NCBI RefSeq assembly: GCF_000166135.1 | Contig: NC_014666.1 | Coordinates: 8,060,001 to 8,124,000, forward strand | Source: Pseudofrankia inefficax | GTDB taxonomy: Bacteria > Actinomycetota > Actinomycetes > Frankiales > Frankiaceae | Direction: 5' to 3' | Length of the DNA stretch: 64,000 nt | Part shown: positions 27,315 to 34,941 of the stretch, piece by piece | Numbering within the stretch: position 1 is the stretch's first letter | Layout of the letters: every line of letters starts with the position of its first letter | Notes under the pieces: generated by a model | Told to the model about the DNA's origin: nothing | The model's database searches: none | What the model saw: the letters and a program-made list of their open reading frames with translations, nothing else | Translations under genes and position numbers: made by a program

Positions 27315-28253
27315 TCACCGGACGACGAGGACCGTCTTGCCCGGTGGCCGCGGGCCGCGGCCGCTCTCGAACGCCTCGCGGCCCTGGGCCAGCGGGTAGG
27401 TCCGCGCGACCACCGGGCGCAGCCTTCCGTCGTCGACCAGCGCGGCGAGGCGGTTGAGCTCGGTGCGGTCGGGCCGTACGACGAAGAAGATCGCCCGTAC
27501 CCCGTAGCCGTCCGCCACCTCCGCGGACGGCGGCGCCCCCAGCGTGACGAGCCGGCCACCCGGACGCAGGACGCGATACGACCGGTCGAGCGTGCTCCCG
27601 CCGACGGTGTCGAGCACGACGTCCACGTCGGCGGTGACCTCGTCGAAGGCGGTGGCGGTGACGTCGATGAACGTCTCGGCGCCGAGTTCCCGCACGAACC
27701 GCTCATGCGCCGGCAGGTCGGTCGCCGTCACGTGTGCTCCCAGGATCGCCGCGAGCTGGACGCCGTAGACACCGACTCCGCCGGCGCCGCCGTGCACCAG
27801 CACCCGCTCGCCGGGCCGCAGCCCCGCGTGGTCGACAAGCGCCTGCCAGGCGGTGAGAGCGGCGAGCGGGAGCGCGGCGGCCTCGACGTGCGACGCCCGC
27901 GCGGGCTTGGCGCCGAGATCGGCCGCCGGCACGGCCACGTAATCCGCCGCGGCACCGTCCCGGTCAAAATCGATCAGGCCGAAGACCTCGTCGCCCACCG
28001 CCATCCCGTCGACGCCCGCGCCCACGGCGGCGACGACCCCCGACACCTCGTGCGACGGAATCATCGGGGTTCGATCGGCGCCGTTCCGGGTCGTCCACGA
28101 CTGCTCCCAGGTGAGCTCGGCGAAGGTGATCGCCGCCGCGTGCACGGCGACAAGCACCTCCCCCGGCCCGGGCACCGGCCTCGGGGCCTTCTCGTAGACC
28201 AGCTCTTCCGCGCCGCCGCGCGCGTGGGCACGAAGCGCCATCATGACGTCCAT
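27315..28253 (-). CDS. NADP-dependent MDR oxidoreductase (quinone reductase-like)
   Basis: A 312-residue medium-chain reductase without zinc. The N-terminal GroES-like domain carries the typical PRPVPGPGEVLVAVHAA, and the Rossmann fold has VLVHGGAGGVGVYGVQLA near residue 145 with TATDLPAHERF after it. The end FESGRGPRPPGKTVLVV is the usual closing strand. Zinc-binding cysteines are absent, which fits the quinone oxidoreductase group. The ATG at 28253 has AAGGAG upstream; the longer frame is rejected. It follows the secreted hydrolase gene on the same strand at ~110 bases, so the two may be co-transcribed. Substrate unknown. Confidence 0.86.
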   Translation of the reverse strand: MDVMMALRAHARGGAEELVYEKAPRPVPGPGEVLVAVHAAAITFAELTWEQSWTTRNGADRTPMIPSHEVSGVVAAVGAGVDGMAVGDEVFGLIDFDRDGAAADYVAVPAADLGAKPARASHVEAAALPLAALTAWQALVDHAGLRPGERVLVHGGAGGVGVYGVQLAAILGAHVTATDLPAHERFVRELGAETFIDVTATAFDEVTADVDVVLDTVGGSTLDRSYRVLRPGGRLVTLGAPPSAEVADGYGVRAIFFVVRPDRTELNRLAALVDDGRLRPVVARTYPLAQGREAFESGRGPRPPGKTVLVVR

Positions 28254-28360
28254 CCGCACTCTCCTTTGTCTGTGCAATGTGTTGACGCGTCGGATTTCAC
28301 GTCGGACCACCGCCGCGTCCCGTTTCCGGGACGCGGCGGCGAAACCACTCGGGTGACAGC

Positions 28361-29218
28361 TCACGCGACGCCGCGCGACGCGCTTTCGATGAGGCCCGTG
28401 ACCGCGTCCGGCCGCGAAATGAGCACGGCATGCGACGCGTTCACCTCCGCCGTGTGCGCGCCCGCGCGTCGAGCCATGAACCGCTCCGTGGCCGGCGGGA
28501 TCGCCTGGTCGGCGGATGCCACCAGATACCACGACGGGATCGTCTTCCACGCCGCCGACGTGGCGGACTCCTGTAGGGCGGAAAGCGTCACCGGGCGCTG
28601 GGACGCGGCCAGGACGGCCGCGGTCGTCGCCGGCAGGTCAGCCGCGAAGACCTGGGAGAACCGTGCGCTGTTGATATAGACGTCGACGCCGTCATCGCCA
28701 CCGGTTCCGGCGAACGGCAGCGAGGTCACGGCGGTCGGCAGCGCGCTGCCCGGGTTCATTCCAATCAGCCCGAACGCACTCTCACCGACCGTGGGCGCGA
28801 AGGCGGCGACATAGACGAGGGCCTTCACGTTCGGCGCCGCCGCGGCGGCCTGGGTGATGACCGCGCCGCCGTACGAGTGGCCCACCAGGATCACCGGCCC
28901 GGGGATCGTGTGGAGCACGCTGTCGAGATAGGTCGCGTCGCTGGCCAGACCGCGCAGCGGGTTCGCGGGCGCCACGACCGGGTAGCCGGCACGCTGCAGA
29001 CGCGTCACGACGCCACTCCAGCTGGACGCGTCCGCGAACGCACCGTGTACCAGGACAATGGTCGGCTTCGGCGGGCCGCCGTTCGGCTGCCCGGCATCCG
29101 CCCGCGGGGCGAGCACCATGAGCAGTACGCCGAGCACGGCCAGCGCACCCATCAGGCGCACCGGTCGCAGGGCGAACAGACGACGAAACGGCCGACTGAC
29201 CGGACGGCCAGAGGACAT
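28361..29218 (-). CDS. Secreted alpha/beta hydrolase
   Basis: A 285-residue alpha/beta hydrolase with a signal peptide: basic RPFRRLFALRPVR, a hydrophobic run to about residue 38, and an ADA-type cleavage region. The mature domain has IVLVHGAFADASSW (oxyanion site), nucleophile VGHSYGGAVITQ (Ser), an acid in LVASADQAIPP and the catalytic His near ASHAVLISRP. This arrangement matches the esterase/EstA-like group often annotated as alpha/beta hydrolases with salicylate- or pyrethroid-esterase resemblance. GGGAGG precedes the ATG at 29218. The natural substrate is unknown. Confidence 0.85.
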   Translation of the reverse strand: MSSGRPVSRPFRRLFALRPVRLMGALAVLGVLLMVLAPRADAGQPNGGPPKPTIVLVHGAFADASSWSGVVTRLQRAGYPVVAPANPLRGLASDATYLDSVLHTIPGPVILVGHSYGGAVITQAAAAAPNVKALVYVAAFAPTVGESAFGLIGMNPGSALPTAVTSLPFAGTGGDDGVDVYINSARFSQVFAADLPATTAAVLAASQRPVTLSALQESATSAAWKTIPSWYLVASADQAIPPATERFMARRAGAHTAEVNASHAVLISRPDAVTGLIESASRGVA

Positions 29219-29625
29219 GAACAGCCTCCCAAAATGGTCGCCAGAAGACGGCGAACGACCTACGGCTTTCCGGCAGGGAAAATCGAGCCCGGCCATGCGA
29301 ATGCCAGGCAGCATTCCAGCTGAGCATCCGGTTCCCGTCCGCGCCGTAACCGCCGATACGCAGCAGGCTGGCAGGGGTGAAAGAGGAGTACAGGGCAAAG
29401 AATCAAAGTTCGTGGACCAGCACCGTGGCCATCACGCTAGACAGCGACACCCCGGCTGAGCTTGCGTCATCCGACTGCAATCCCCACACGAGTCACCAGA
29501 GCCCACCCGACGACCCGCGGAACCGGACTGTGACCGACGACGTCGAGGCTCGCGACAAGGGAGTCCCGGAACCCGGAGGACATACACCACCGAACGCGGC
29601 ATGGACCCCGCCGAGGCGACCCTAA
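29219..29625. other. Gene-poor stretch upstream of the secreted hydrolase
   Basis: About 400 bases with several short open frames that resemble no family. It must include the hydrolase promoter. The composition is less GC-biased than in the neighbouring genes, consistent with decayed sequence leading into the substrate-binding-protein remnant. Confidence 0.3.
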
Positions 29626-29856
29626 GTCGGCAGGACGGACGTCACTACACGCGAGGCGTTCATCCAGAACCTGCGGCAGGTCAAGTCCTTCACCGGCAGC
29701 GGCCTGATCGCTCCGGTCGACCTCTCCCAGCCCAAGCTCCCGACAACCTGCAAGACCTTCCTCCGAGTCGACCCGACCGGCCGCGACTTCGTCGCGGTAT
29801 CGCCACCCGCCGCGCTGAACCACAACGGCTACTGGTGCGGCCAGCCGCTCCAGTGA
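29626..29856 (+). pseudogene. C-terminal remnant of an ABC transporter substrate-binding protein
   Basis: After an in-frame TAA, a 76-codon open frame reads TREAFIQNLRQVKSFTGSG, then LIAPVDLSQPKLPTTCKTFL, then RVDPTGRDFVAVSP and closes with NHNGYWCGQPLQ and TGA at 29856. This layout (a helix, a short Pro-rich segment with Cys, a final strand and a YWCG end) is the C-terminus of periplasmic substrate-binding proteins of the branched-chain amino-acid type that are abundant in these actinomycetes. The rest of the ~400-residue protein and its transporter are missing, so this is a relic. The family call comes from pattern memory and is moderate. Confidence 0.5.
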
Positions 29857-29945
29857 CGCCGAGGACCCCCGTCCCGCCTTCGCGGCCACCGCGGCCCGGG
29901 GGCCGAGGACCATCGACCGAGCTCGGCGCTTGCGACCTCACCGCG

Positions 29946-29992
29946 TTTTACGTTAGAGTTCATATCGAATCGTAATTTGGAGAGGGGGTGCC
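29946..29992 (+). promoter_or_regulatory. Promoter/operator region of the TetR gene
   Basis: An AT-rich island immediately before the TetR gene contains TTTACG, a short inverted repeat TTC-ATATC-GAA (29959-29969) and CGTAAT, and then a strong GGAGAGGGGG ribosome site at ~29979-29989. The repeat is a candidate autoregulatory TetR site. Confidence 0.35.
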
Positions 29993-30571
29993 GTGCGGGA
30001 CGAGCTGGCTCGTGGCCGGCCACGGGACCCCGGGATCGACGCGCGGGCGCTCGCCAGCGCCCGGGAGATCCTCGCCGAGGGCGGATTCGCGGCGACGACC
30101 GTGCAGGCCGTTGCCCGCCGCGCCGGAGTCGGCGCCTCGGCGATCTACCGGCGCTGGCCGTCGCGCGTCGCGCTCGTCGAGTCCGCTGTCTTCCCTGGGC
30201 CTGATGCTCTGAACCTGACCCACACCGGGGACATCGACGCCGACGTTCGCCGGCTGGTGGCCGCCTACTGTGGGCTGTTCGACTCGCCCGCGGCGCGAGC
30301 CGCCATCCCCGGTCTGTTCGCGGCCTACCAGTCCCAGCCAGACCGGCATCGCGTTGTGGTGGACCGGGTTGGCGAGGGTGTCCGACCCGCCTTCCGGGCC
30401 ATGCTCGCCGCCGCCGCGCCGGGGAGCGTCGAGCCGGGCCTGGACCCGGACACCGTCCTGGACGTCCTGATCGGCGCCGCGCTGTACCGATCGTTCGTGC
30501 ATCCCTTCACCGGGCGGGACAACCCACCGGATCGCATCGCCGAGTTCCTGCTGCGCGCACTGCGGCCCTGA
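29993..30571 (+). CDS. TetR/AcrR family transcriptional regulator
   Basis: A 192-residue TetR regulator. The N-terminal HTH spans ~20-65 with ARALASAREILAEGGFAATT and TVQAVARRAGVGASAIYRRW; the C-terminal ligand-binding part is helical with DRVGEGVRPAFRAML and DVLIGAALYRSFVHPF, the TetR_C_11-like style. The start is GTG at 29993 with a strong ribosome site. It lies 75-90 bases before the zinc alcohol dehydrogenase on the same strand and probably controls it, a common pairing. Confidence 0.88.
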   Translation: MRDELARGRPRDPGIDARALASAREILAEGGFAATTVQAVARRAGVGASAIYRRWPSRVALVESAVFPGPDALNLTHTGDIDADVRRLVAAYCGLFDSPAARAAIPGLFAAYQSQPDRHRVVVDRVGEGVRPAFRAMLAAAAPGSVEPGLDPDTVLDVLIGAALYRSFVHPFTGRDNPPDRIAEFLLRALRP

Positions 30572-30658
30572 CCGGCGTCCGCGGCCGGCGGAATTCTCGA
30601 TTGATTGTCACACGCACTGTGAATCGACGAATGCGTCGAGGCGGAGATGAGGGTCTGC

Positions 30659-31746
30659 ATGCGAGCGGCGGTGCTGCGGGGTAGGCGGATAGAGGTCCGG
30701 GAAACCACGGATCCGGTGCCGGGCCCCGGCCAGATCCTCGTACGGACGTTGTCGTGCGCGATCTGCGCGTCCGACCTGCATTTCATGGACAACCCGGAGG
30801 GCGTGGCCGAGGACGACAGCGGTTTGTGGGACTACCACGAGGACCGCGACATCGTGATGGGTCACGAGTTCGTCGGCGAGATCGTCTCCTTCGGACCGGA
30901 CACCGAGCAACGGCTGCCGGCCGGCACGCGGGTGACCAGCCTGCCAGTTCTCGTCGGGGCTGGACCGGTCCGCATCATTGGGTGCAGCCCGGAGGCGCCG
31001 GGAGGGTTCGGCGAGCTGATGCTGCTGACCGAATCGCTGGCCCGCGCGGTTCCCGACCACATTCCACCCGACCAGGTCGCGCTCGCGGACGCGTTCGCTG
31101 TCGGTGAGTACTACGTCCGGCGGGCGGCGCTCGACTCCCGCGACGTCCCCCTCGTGATCGGCGCGGGCGCGATAGGTCTGTCCGCCGTTGCCGCCCTGCG
31201 CCTACGCGGCGTCAGCCCGATTCTCGTGTCGGACTACAACACCGACCGGTTGGAGACGGCGCGCGTGCTAGGTGCCACCCACACGGTCAATCCGGCCGAC
31301 GGGTCCCCGTACGACCTGTGGCGGGAGGTGGCGCTCGGCGGCGGTCCGGGCCGGCCCGCGTTCGGCGGCGCCGACCCGTCGGCACCGCGGTGTGTGGTGT
31401 TCGAGTTCGTCGGAAGGCCCGGTGTCCTCGACGGAATCATCCAGCAGTGCGAGCGTGGTACCCGCATCCTGACGGCGGGCGGCCCTCCGGAAGGCGACCA
31501 CATCTCCTCCCTGGTGGCCAAGCGAAAAGGCGTCAACATCCAGTTCGGCGGTGGGCCGGACCGGAGGACTGGTACGGCACCCTGGACGCGATCTGCGCCG
31601 GCGAACTGGACGTGAGCCCGGTCATCGGGATGACGGTCGATCTGGACGGCGTCCCCGACGCCCTCCAGCTTGCCCGACGGGCCGACGGCCCGGCCCGCAT
31701 CATGATCCGGCCCGCGGGCGGCAGGGGCGGGGAGGAAATCCGATGA
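30659..31746 (+). pseudogene. Zinc-dependent alcohol dehydrogenase, frameshifted near the C-terminus
   Basis: The frame opens with MRAAVLRGRRIEVRE and the catalytic zinc site CAICASDLH, then VMGHEFVGEIV, and the Rossmann motif VIGAGAIGLSAVAALR. It is intact to about 31548, then runs into a stop at 31615 after unrelated residues. In the +2 frame the family resumes at EDWYGTLDAICAGELDVSPV and IGMTVDLDGVPDALQLAR, ending at 31746. One extra C in GGACCGG (31556-31562) would restore a normal ~360-residue protein. ATG 30659 is preferred over 30647 because GAGGG lies at the right distance. The structural zinc lobe is reduced. True mutation or sequencing error cannot be told apart here. Confidence 0.75.
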
Positions 31747-31865
31747 GCGACACCGAACCGCTCGCGCAGCTGCGGGCGACCGTGGCCGCCCTCGGCGGGG
31801 GCCCCCGAGACGATGCGAGGGGTCGGCTCCATCGAGCTGTACGCCGAGCTCTACCGCTGACGTAG
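31743..31865 (+). pseudogene. Broken small gene coupled to the dehydrogenase
   Basis: An ATG overlaps the dehydrogenase stop (ATGA) and opens MSDTEPLAQLRATVAALGGG, which then runs to a stop after 40 residues. Shifting frame at the GGCGGGGGCCCCC run gives APETMRGVGSIELYAELYR, a better-looking continuation that is itself cut by TGA at 31858-31860 and continues as SHRTGLTLPADDGFVRRSRP. The pattern suggests a degraded downstream gene of the operon. I do not recognise the family. Confidence 0.4.
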
Positions 31866-31975
31866 TCACCGCACCGGCCTGACGCTGCCGGCCGACGACG
31901 GATTCGTCAGACGATCACGCCCGTACCTCACGCGGCTGGGCTGCGCTCTGGCGACTGGTTCGGTAGCGGCCGGGA

Positions 31976-33199
31976 CTAACGCAGCCCTCGGAAGGTCCGG
32001 CGCAGGTCGCTGACCCAGGCCTCAGGGTTCTCCCAGGGGATGAAGTGGCCGCCGTGCTCGTGAGCGTTGACGTTGACGTGGTTGCTCCAGGCGGCTTGCG
32101 GGCTGGCCTTGAACGCGCGGACGCGTTCGTCGGTGGTGTGGATGCCGGGTGGGTTCTCGTAGCTGACGAAGGTGAGGCCGACGGGGGCCTGCACCACCGG
32201 GACGCGGTCGTGGGCTGGGGTCCAGGGGTAGCGGTTGGCGTTGGCGTAGTAGCGCATCGATGTGGCGATGGAGTTGTTCGCCCAGTAGATCGTGGCGTGG
32301 GTGAGCAGGTCGTCCTTGGTGAAGACCGATTCAAGGTCGCCGCCGTTGTCGCTCCAGGCGTTCCAGCGTTCCAACAGCCAGGCGAGCAGTCCGGCGGGTG
32401 AGTCGCTCAGGCCGTGGGCGAGGGTGGCGCCGTCGAGCATGTGCACGGCGAGGTGGGACGCCGAGCGGCGGTCGCGCTCGATGATGCGGGCGCGGATGTC
32501 GGCGGGCTGGTCGTCGGTGAGGGGCTGCTTCTGGGCGAGGTCCCAGGCGCGCGGGCCGGTGAAGAAGTCGAGCGGCAGCCCGGAGGCGATGTGGATGCCG
32601 TAGAGCTCGTCGGGGTACTTGTGGCCCAGCTGGCTGCTGATAAGCCCGCCGATGTCGCAGCCGCCGGCCGCGTACTTCTCGTACCCCAGGGTCTCGGTCA
32701 TCAGGGTGTGCCAGAGGTCGGCGACCTTCCAGAAGTTGACGTCGGGAAAGTCGGTGAGTGGGCCGGGGAAACCGAAGCCGGGCAGCGAGGGCACGAGAAC
32801 GTCGAACGCGTCGGCGGGGTCGGCGCCGAACGCGCCCGGGTCGGCGAGCGGGTCGATCACCTTCGACCAGTGCCAGAACGTCCAAGGCCAGCCGTGGGTC
32901 AGAATCAACGGGATCGGGCGAGGCCCGCGGCCGGGCCTGCGCAGGAAGTGCACCGGGACACCGGAGACGTCCACCTGGTAGTGCTCGTAGGCGTTGATGG
33001 CCGCCTCGGCCCCGCGCCAGTCGTAGCCGTCCCGCCAGTAGGCGACAAGATCACCCAGATAGCTTTCCGGGACGCCGTAGAACCAGTCCGCATTCCCCTC
33101 GTCCAGTGGCGGACGGGTGAGTGTGAGACGGACACGGAGGTCATCGAGGACCTCGTCGGAGACGCGGATCGGGGTTGGCTCCAGGGGAAATCGGGTCAT
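31976..33199 (-). CDS. Epoxide hydrolase
   Basis: A 407-residue epoxide hydrolase of the EHN group. The N-terminal EHN cap segment starts RVSDEVLDDLRVRLTLTRPP with an internal WFYGVPESYLGDLVAYW; the alpha/beta core has the oxyanion motif LTHGWPWTFWHW near residue 108, the Asp nucleophile in GGCDIGGLIS near 182, and the C-terminal His in AHEHGGHFIPWENPEAW. These enzymes open epoxides, including juvenile-hormone-like and aromatic epoxides. It follows a MarR gene after one base and is the regulated gene of that operon. Confidence 0.9.
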   Translation of the reverse strand: MTRFPLEPTPIRVSDEVLDDLRVRLTLTRPPLDEGNADWFYGVPESYLGDLVAYWRDGYDWRGAEAAINAYEHYQVDVSGVPVHFLRRPGRGPRPIPLILTHGWPWTFWHWSKVIDPLADPGAFGADPADAFDVLVPSLPGFGFPGPLTDFPDVNFWKVADLWHTLMTETLGYEKYAAGGCDIGGLISSQLGHKYPDELYGIHIASGLPLDFFTGPRAWDLAQKQPLTDDQPADIRARIIERDRRSASHLAVHMLDGATLAHGLSDSPAGLLAWLLERWNAWSDNGGDLESVFTKDDLLTHATIYWANNSIATSMRYYANANRYPWTPAHDRVPVVQAPVGLTFVSYENPPGIHTTDERVRAFKASPQAAWSNHVNVNAHEHGGHFIPWENPEAWVSDLRRTFRGLR

Positions 33200-33200
33200 G

Positions 33201-33689
33201 TCATTCTCCTCGCCCGCGGTCGGGACCGCTCGACGGCTCGGTCGGTGCCTCGTGGGCGATGGCGACCAGCCGGGACAGGACTTCCTGGGCCTCGGCGAGC
33301 ACAGCCCGGTCGTGGTCGTCCAGCCGGTCGGTCAACCGCTCCAGCCGCGCGACTCGGTCGGCGTGCCGGGACTGGACGACCGTCTCGCCGGCCGAGGTCA
33401 GCGAGAGCAGCGCCGCACGGCCGTCGCTCGGATCAGGCCGGCGGGATACCAGGCCGGCCGCCTGCAGTTTTGCGACCAGGCTGGTCAGAGCCGGCTGTTT
33501 GATCTGCTCGGTCGCCAACAGCTCGGTGAGCCGCATCGGCCCGCCACGCGAGAGGCTATGGAGCACCGACAGCGTCGAGAAGTTCAGTCTCTGCACCGAC
33601 GCGAGCCGGATGAAGACCGTGTTGAAGTCCTCGATCACCGTCGCCAGGCGATCGACATCGAGCGATCTGCCTGTCGCTGATCGACCCAC
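33201..33689 (-). CDS. MarR family transcriptional regulator
   Basis: A 162-residue MarR repressor with a winged helix at ~65-125: LTELLATEQIKQPALTSLVA, then GLVSRRPDPSDGRAALLSLT and AGETVVQ. The start is a GTG at 33689 that sits about seven bases from a TATAGT -10 box, so the mRNA is probably leaderless. The epoxide hydrolase starts one base after its stop. An epoxide or its precursor is the likely ligand, which is inference. Confidence 0.88.
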   Translation of the reverse strand: MGRSATGRSLDVDRLATVIEDFNTVFIRLASVQRLNFSTLSVLHSLSRGGPMRLTELLATEQIKQPALTSLVAKLQAAGLVSRRPDPSDGRAALLSLTSAGETVVQSRHADRVARLERLTDRLDDHDRAVLAEAQEVLSRLVAIAHEAPTEPSSGPDRGRGE

Positions 33690-33695
33690 ACCCCG

Positions 33696-33721
33696 ACTAT
33701 ATCAATCTTCGATGTAAATCG
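33696..33721 (-). promoter_or_regulatory. Leaderless promoter and inverted repeat of the marR-epoxide hydrolase operon
   Basis: On the minus strand TATAGT (33701-33696) lies directly before the GTG start. Overlapping its upstream side is CGAT-TTAC-ATCG (33710-33721), a perfect inverted repeat in the likely spacer, a suitable place for a MarR dimer. AT-rich against the genome average. Confidence 0.45.
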
Positions 33722-33782
33722 TTGCGCGAGGAGCTGGACCTGGCCAGGCGGCACACGACCGTCCAGCACCGGCCGCGGACCG

Positions 33783-34046
33783 TCAGGGGGGCGGCGCGGT
33801 GTCGGCCTTCCATCCCCTAAAGGCCGCGAGCAGCTTGTCGCGCATGTCCGGTCGAAGCTCGTCCTGCTGGAGCGTGCCGGCCAGCCGGATGGTGTCGCGC
33901 ATCTGCTCGACGTAGGCGTCGCAGCCGTCGCACAGGTCGAGGTGTTCGGTGAATCGCCGACGGGTGTCCGCGTCCAGCGCTCCTTCGAGATAGTCGGTGA
34001 CGATCTCGACGAGCTCATCGCAGTCGATCTCCAGGCCGCGGGTCAT
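33783..34046 (-). CDS. Zinc-finger anti-sigma factor
   Basis: An 87-residue protein with the zf-HC2 pattern: Cys9 in IDCDEL, then His35, Cys39 and Cys42 in TEHLDLCDGC. The family binds zinc and holds an ECF sigma factor. The ATG at 34046 overlaps the sigma stop as ATGA. No transmembrane helix is present, so this is a soluble form, likely to respond to a cytoplasmic (possibly thiol or redox) signal. The longer frame upstream is a shadow of the sigma gene. Confidence 0.87.
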   Translation of the reverse strand: MTRGLEIDCDELVEIVTDYLEGALDADTRRRFTEHLDLCDGCDAYVEQMRDTIRLAGTLQQDELRPDMRDKLLAAFRGWKADTAPPP

Positions 34047-34708
34047 GCCTGTGCCTCGTTCATGTAGTCCTCCAGCACCTGCCGCAGCCTGGCCCGCCCG
34101 CGGTGCAGCAGCACCCGCTGGTTGCCCGGTTCGATGTCGAGCAGCGCGCAGACCTCGTCCGCGTCCAGCCCCTGCACGTCGCGCAGGTGCACGACGGTGC
34201 GTTGCCGGGACGGCAGCGCGTCGAGGGCGGCGCGCAGCCGGGTGCGGACCTCGTGGGACAGCAGGGCCGACTCGGGCAGGTCCCAGGGCCGGGGCGCGGT
34301 CGCCCAGTGCCCCGGCCACTCGTCGCCGGGTGGGCGGAACCGGCTGGGGTTGACCGTCGGGCCGCTCTCGCCCTCGGGAAACGCGGTGCTGAACGGGACA
34401 CTGCGGCGCTCGCGCGCGCCCCGGCTTCGGGCGAGATTGAGCAGGATGGCGAACACCCAGGTTCGTAGGCTGGACCGGCCCTCGAACCGGTCGAGGCCGG
34501 TCAGCACGGCCAGCCACGTCTCCTGTACGACCTCCTCAGCCACGGTCCGGCTAGGCACATGGCCCGCCGCGACCGCCAGCATCGCCGGTGCCATCCGGTC
34601 GACCAGGTCCGCGAAGGCCGCCTCGTCACCGGACCGCAGCGCCTGAACGACGCGGGCGTCCTCGGTGCTCGCAGCCGAGCTGGCCGGCGCAGTCCCTCGA
34701 ACCTCCAC
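34043..34708 (-). CDS. ECF-type RNA polymerase sigma factor
   Basis: A 221-residue sigma factor. Region 2 is DEAAFADLVDRMAPAML through TWVFAILLNLARSR; region 4 is LRAALDALPSRQRTVVHLRD and GLDADEVCALLDIEPGNQR with LLHRGRARLR. The chosen start is GTG 34708, where the conserved part begins; the long frame upstream is proline- and arginine-rich and not family-like. It forms an operon with its anti-sigma factor through an ATGA overlap. The divergent region contains a possible ECF-type promoter in front of the Rieske-glutamate synthase gene, a candidate target. Confidence 0.9.
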   Translation of the reverse strand: MEVRGTAPASSAASTEDARVVQALRSGDEAAFADLVDRMAPAMLAVAAGHVPSRTVAEEVVQETWLAVLTGLDRFEGRSSLRTWVFAILLNLARSRGARERRSVPFSTAFPEGESGPTVNPSRFRPPGDEWPGHWATAPRPWDLPESALLSHEVRTRLRAALDALPSRQRTVVHLRDVQGLDADEVCALLDIEPGNQRVLLHRGRARLRQVLEDYMNEAQA

Positions 34709-34875
34709 GAAACGGAACCTAGGCGGCACCGGGCGGCACCACAATCTCCCGCGCCCACCGCGCCCAGGGAGTTTGGCCGGGCGCCCCGGCGCTCGCGGGA
34801 AACGGTCAGTCCAGAGGTTGTCGATGAGCAGGCGCTGCCTGATGACTGTCGCGCGCGCGACGTTGTGGGGTTCCG

Positions 34876-34901
34876 TGTAACGCCTGGCCTTCTGTGACGA
34901 C
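34876..34901 (+). promoter_or_regulatory. Candidate ECF-type promoter
   Basis: TGTAAC (34876-34881) and CGAC (34898-34901) are separated by 16 bases, the spacing and style of ECF promoters, 40 bases before the Rieske-glutamate synthase gene and divergent from the sigma gene. A related TGTAACGG occurs at 39361 before an MFS gene but without a matching -10. Suggestive only. Confidence 0.3.
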
Positions 34902-34941
34902 TGTGCTGGCGTCCGAGTAGCGCGGTGACGGGGAGGCCCGG

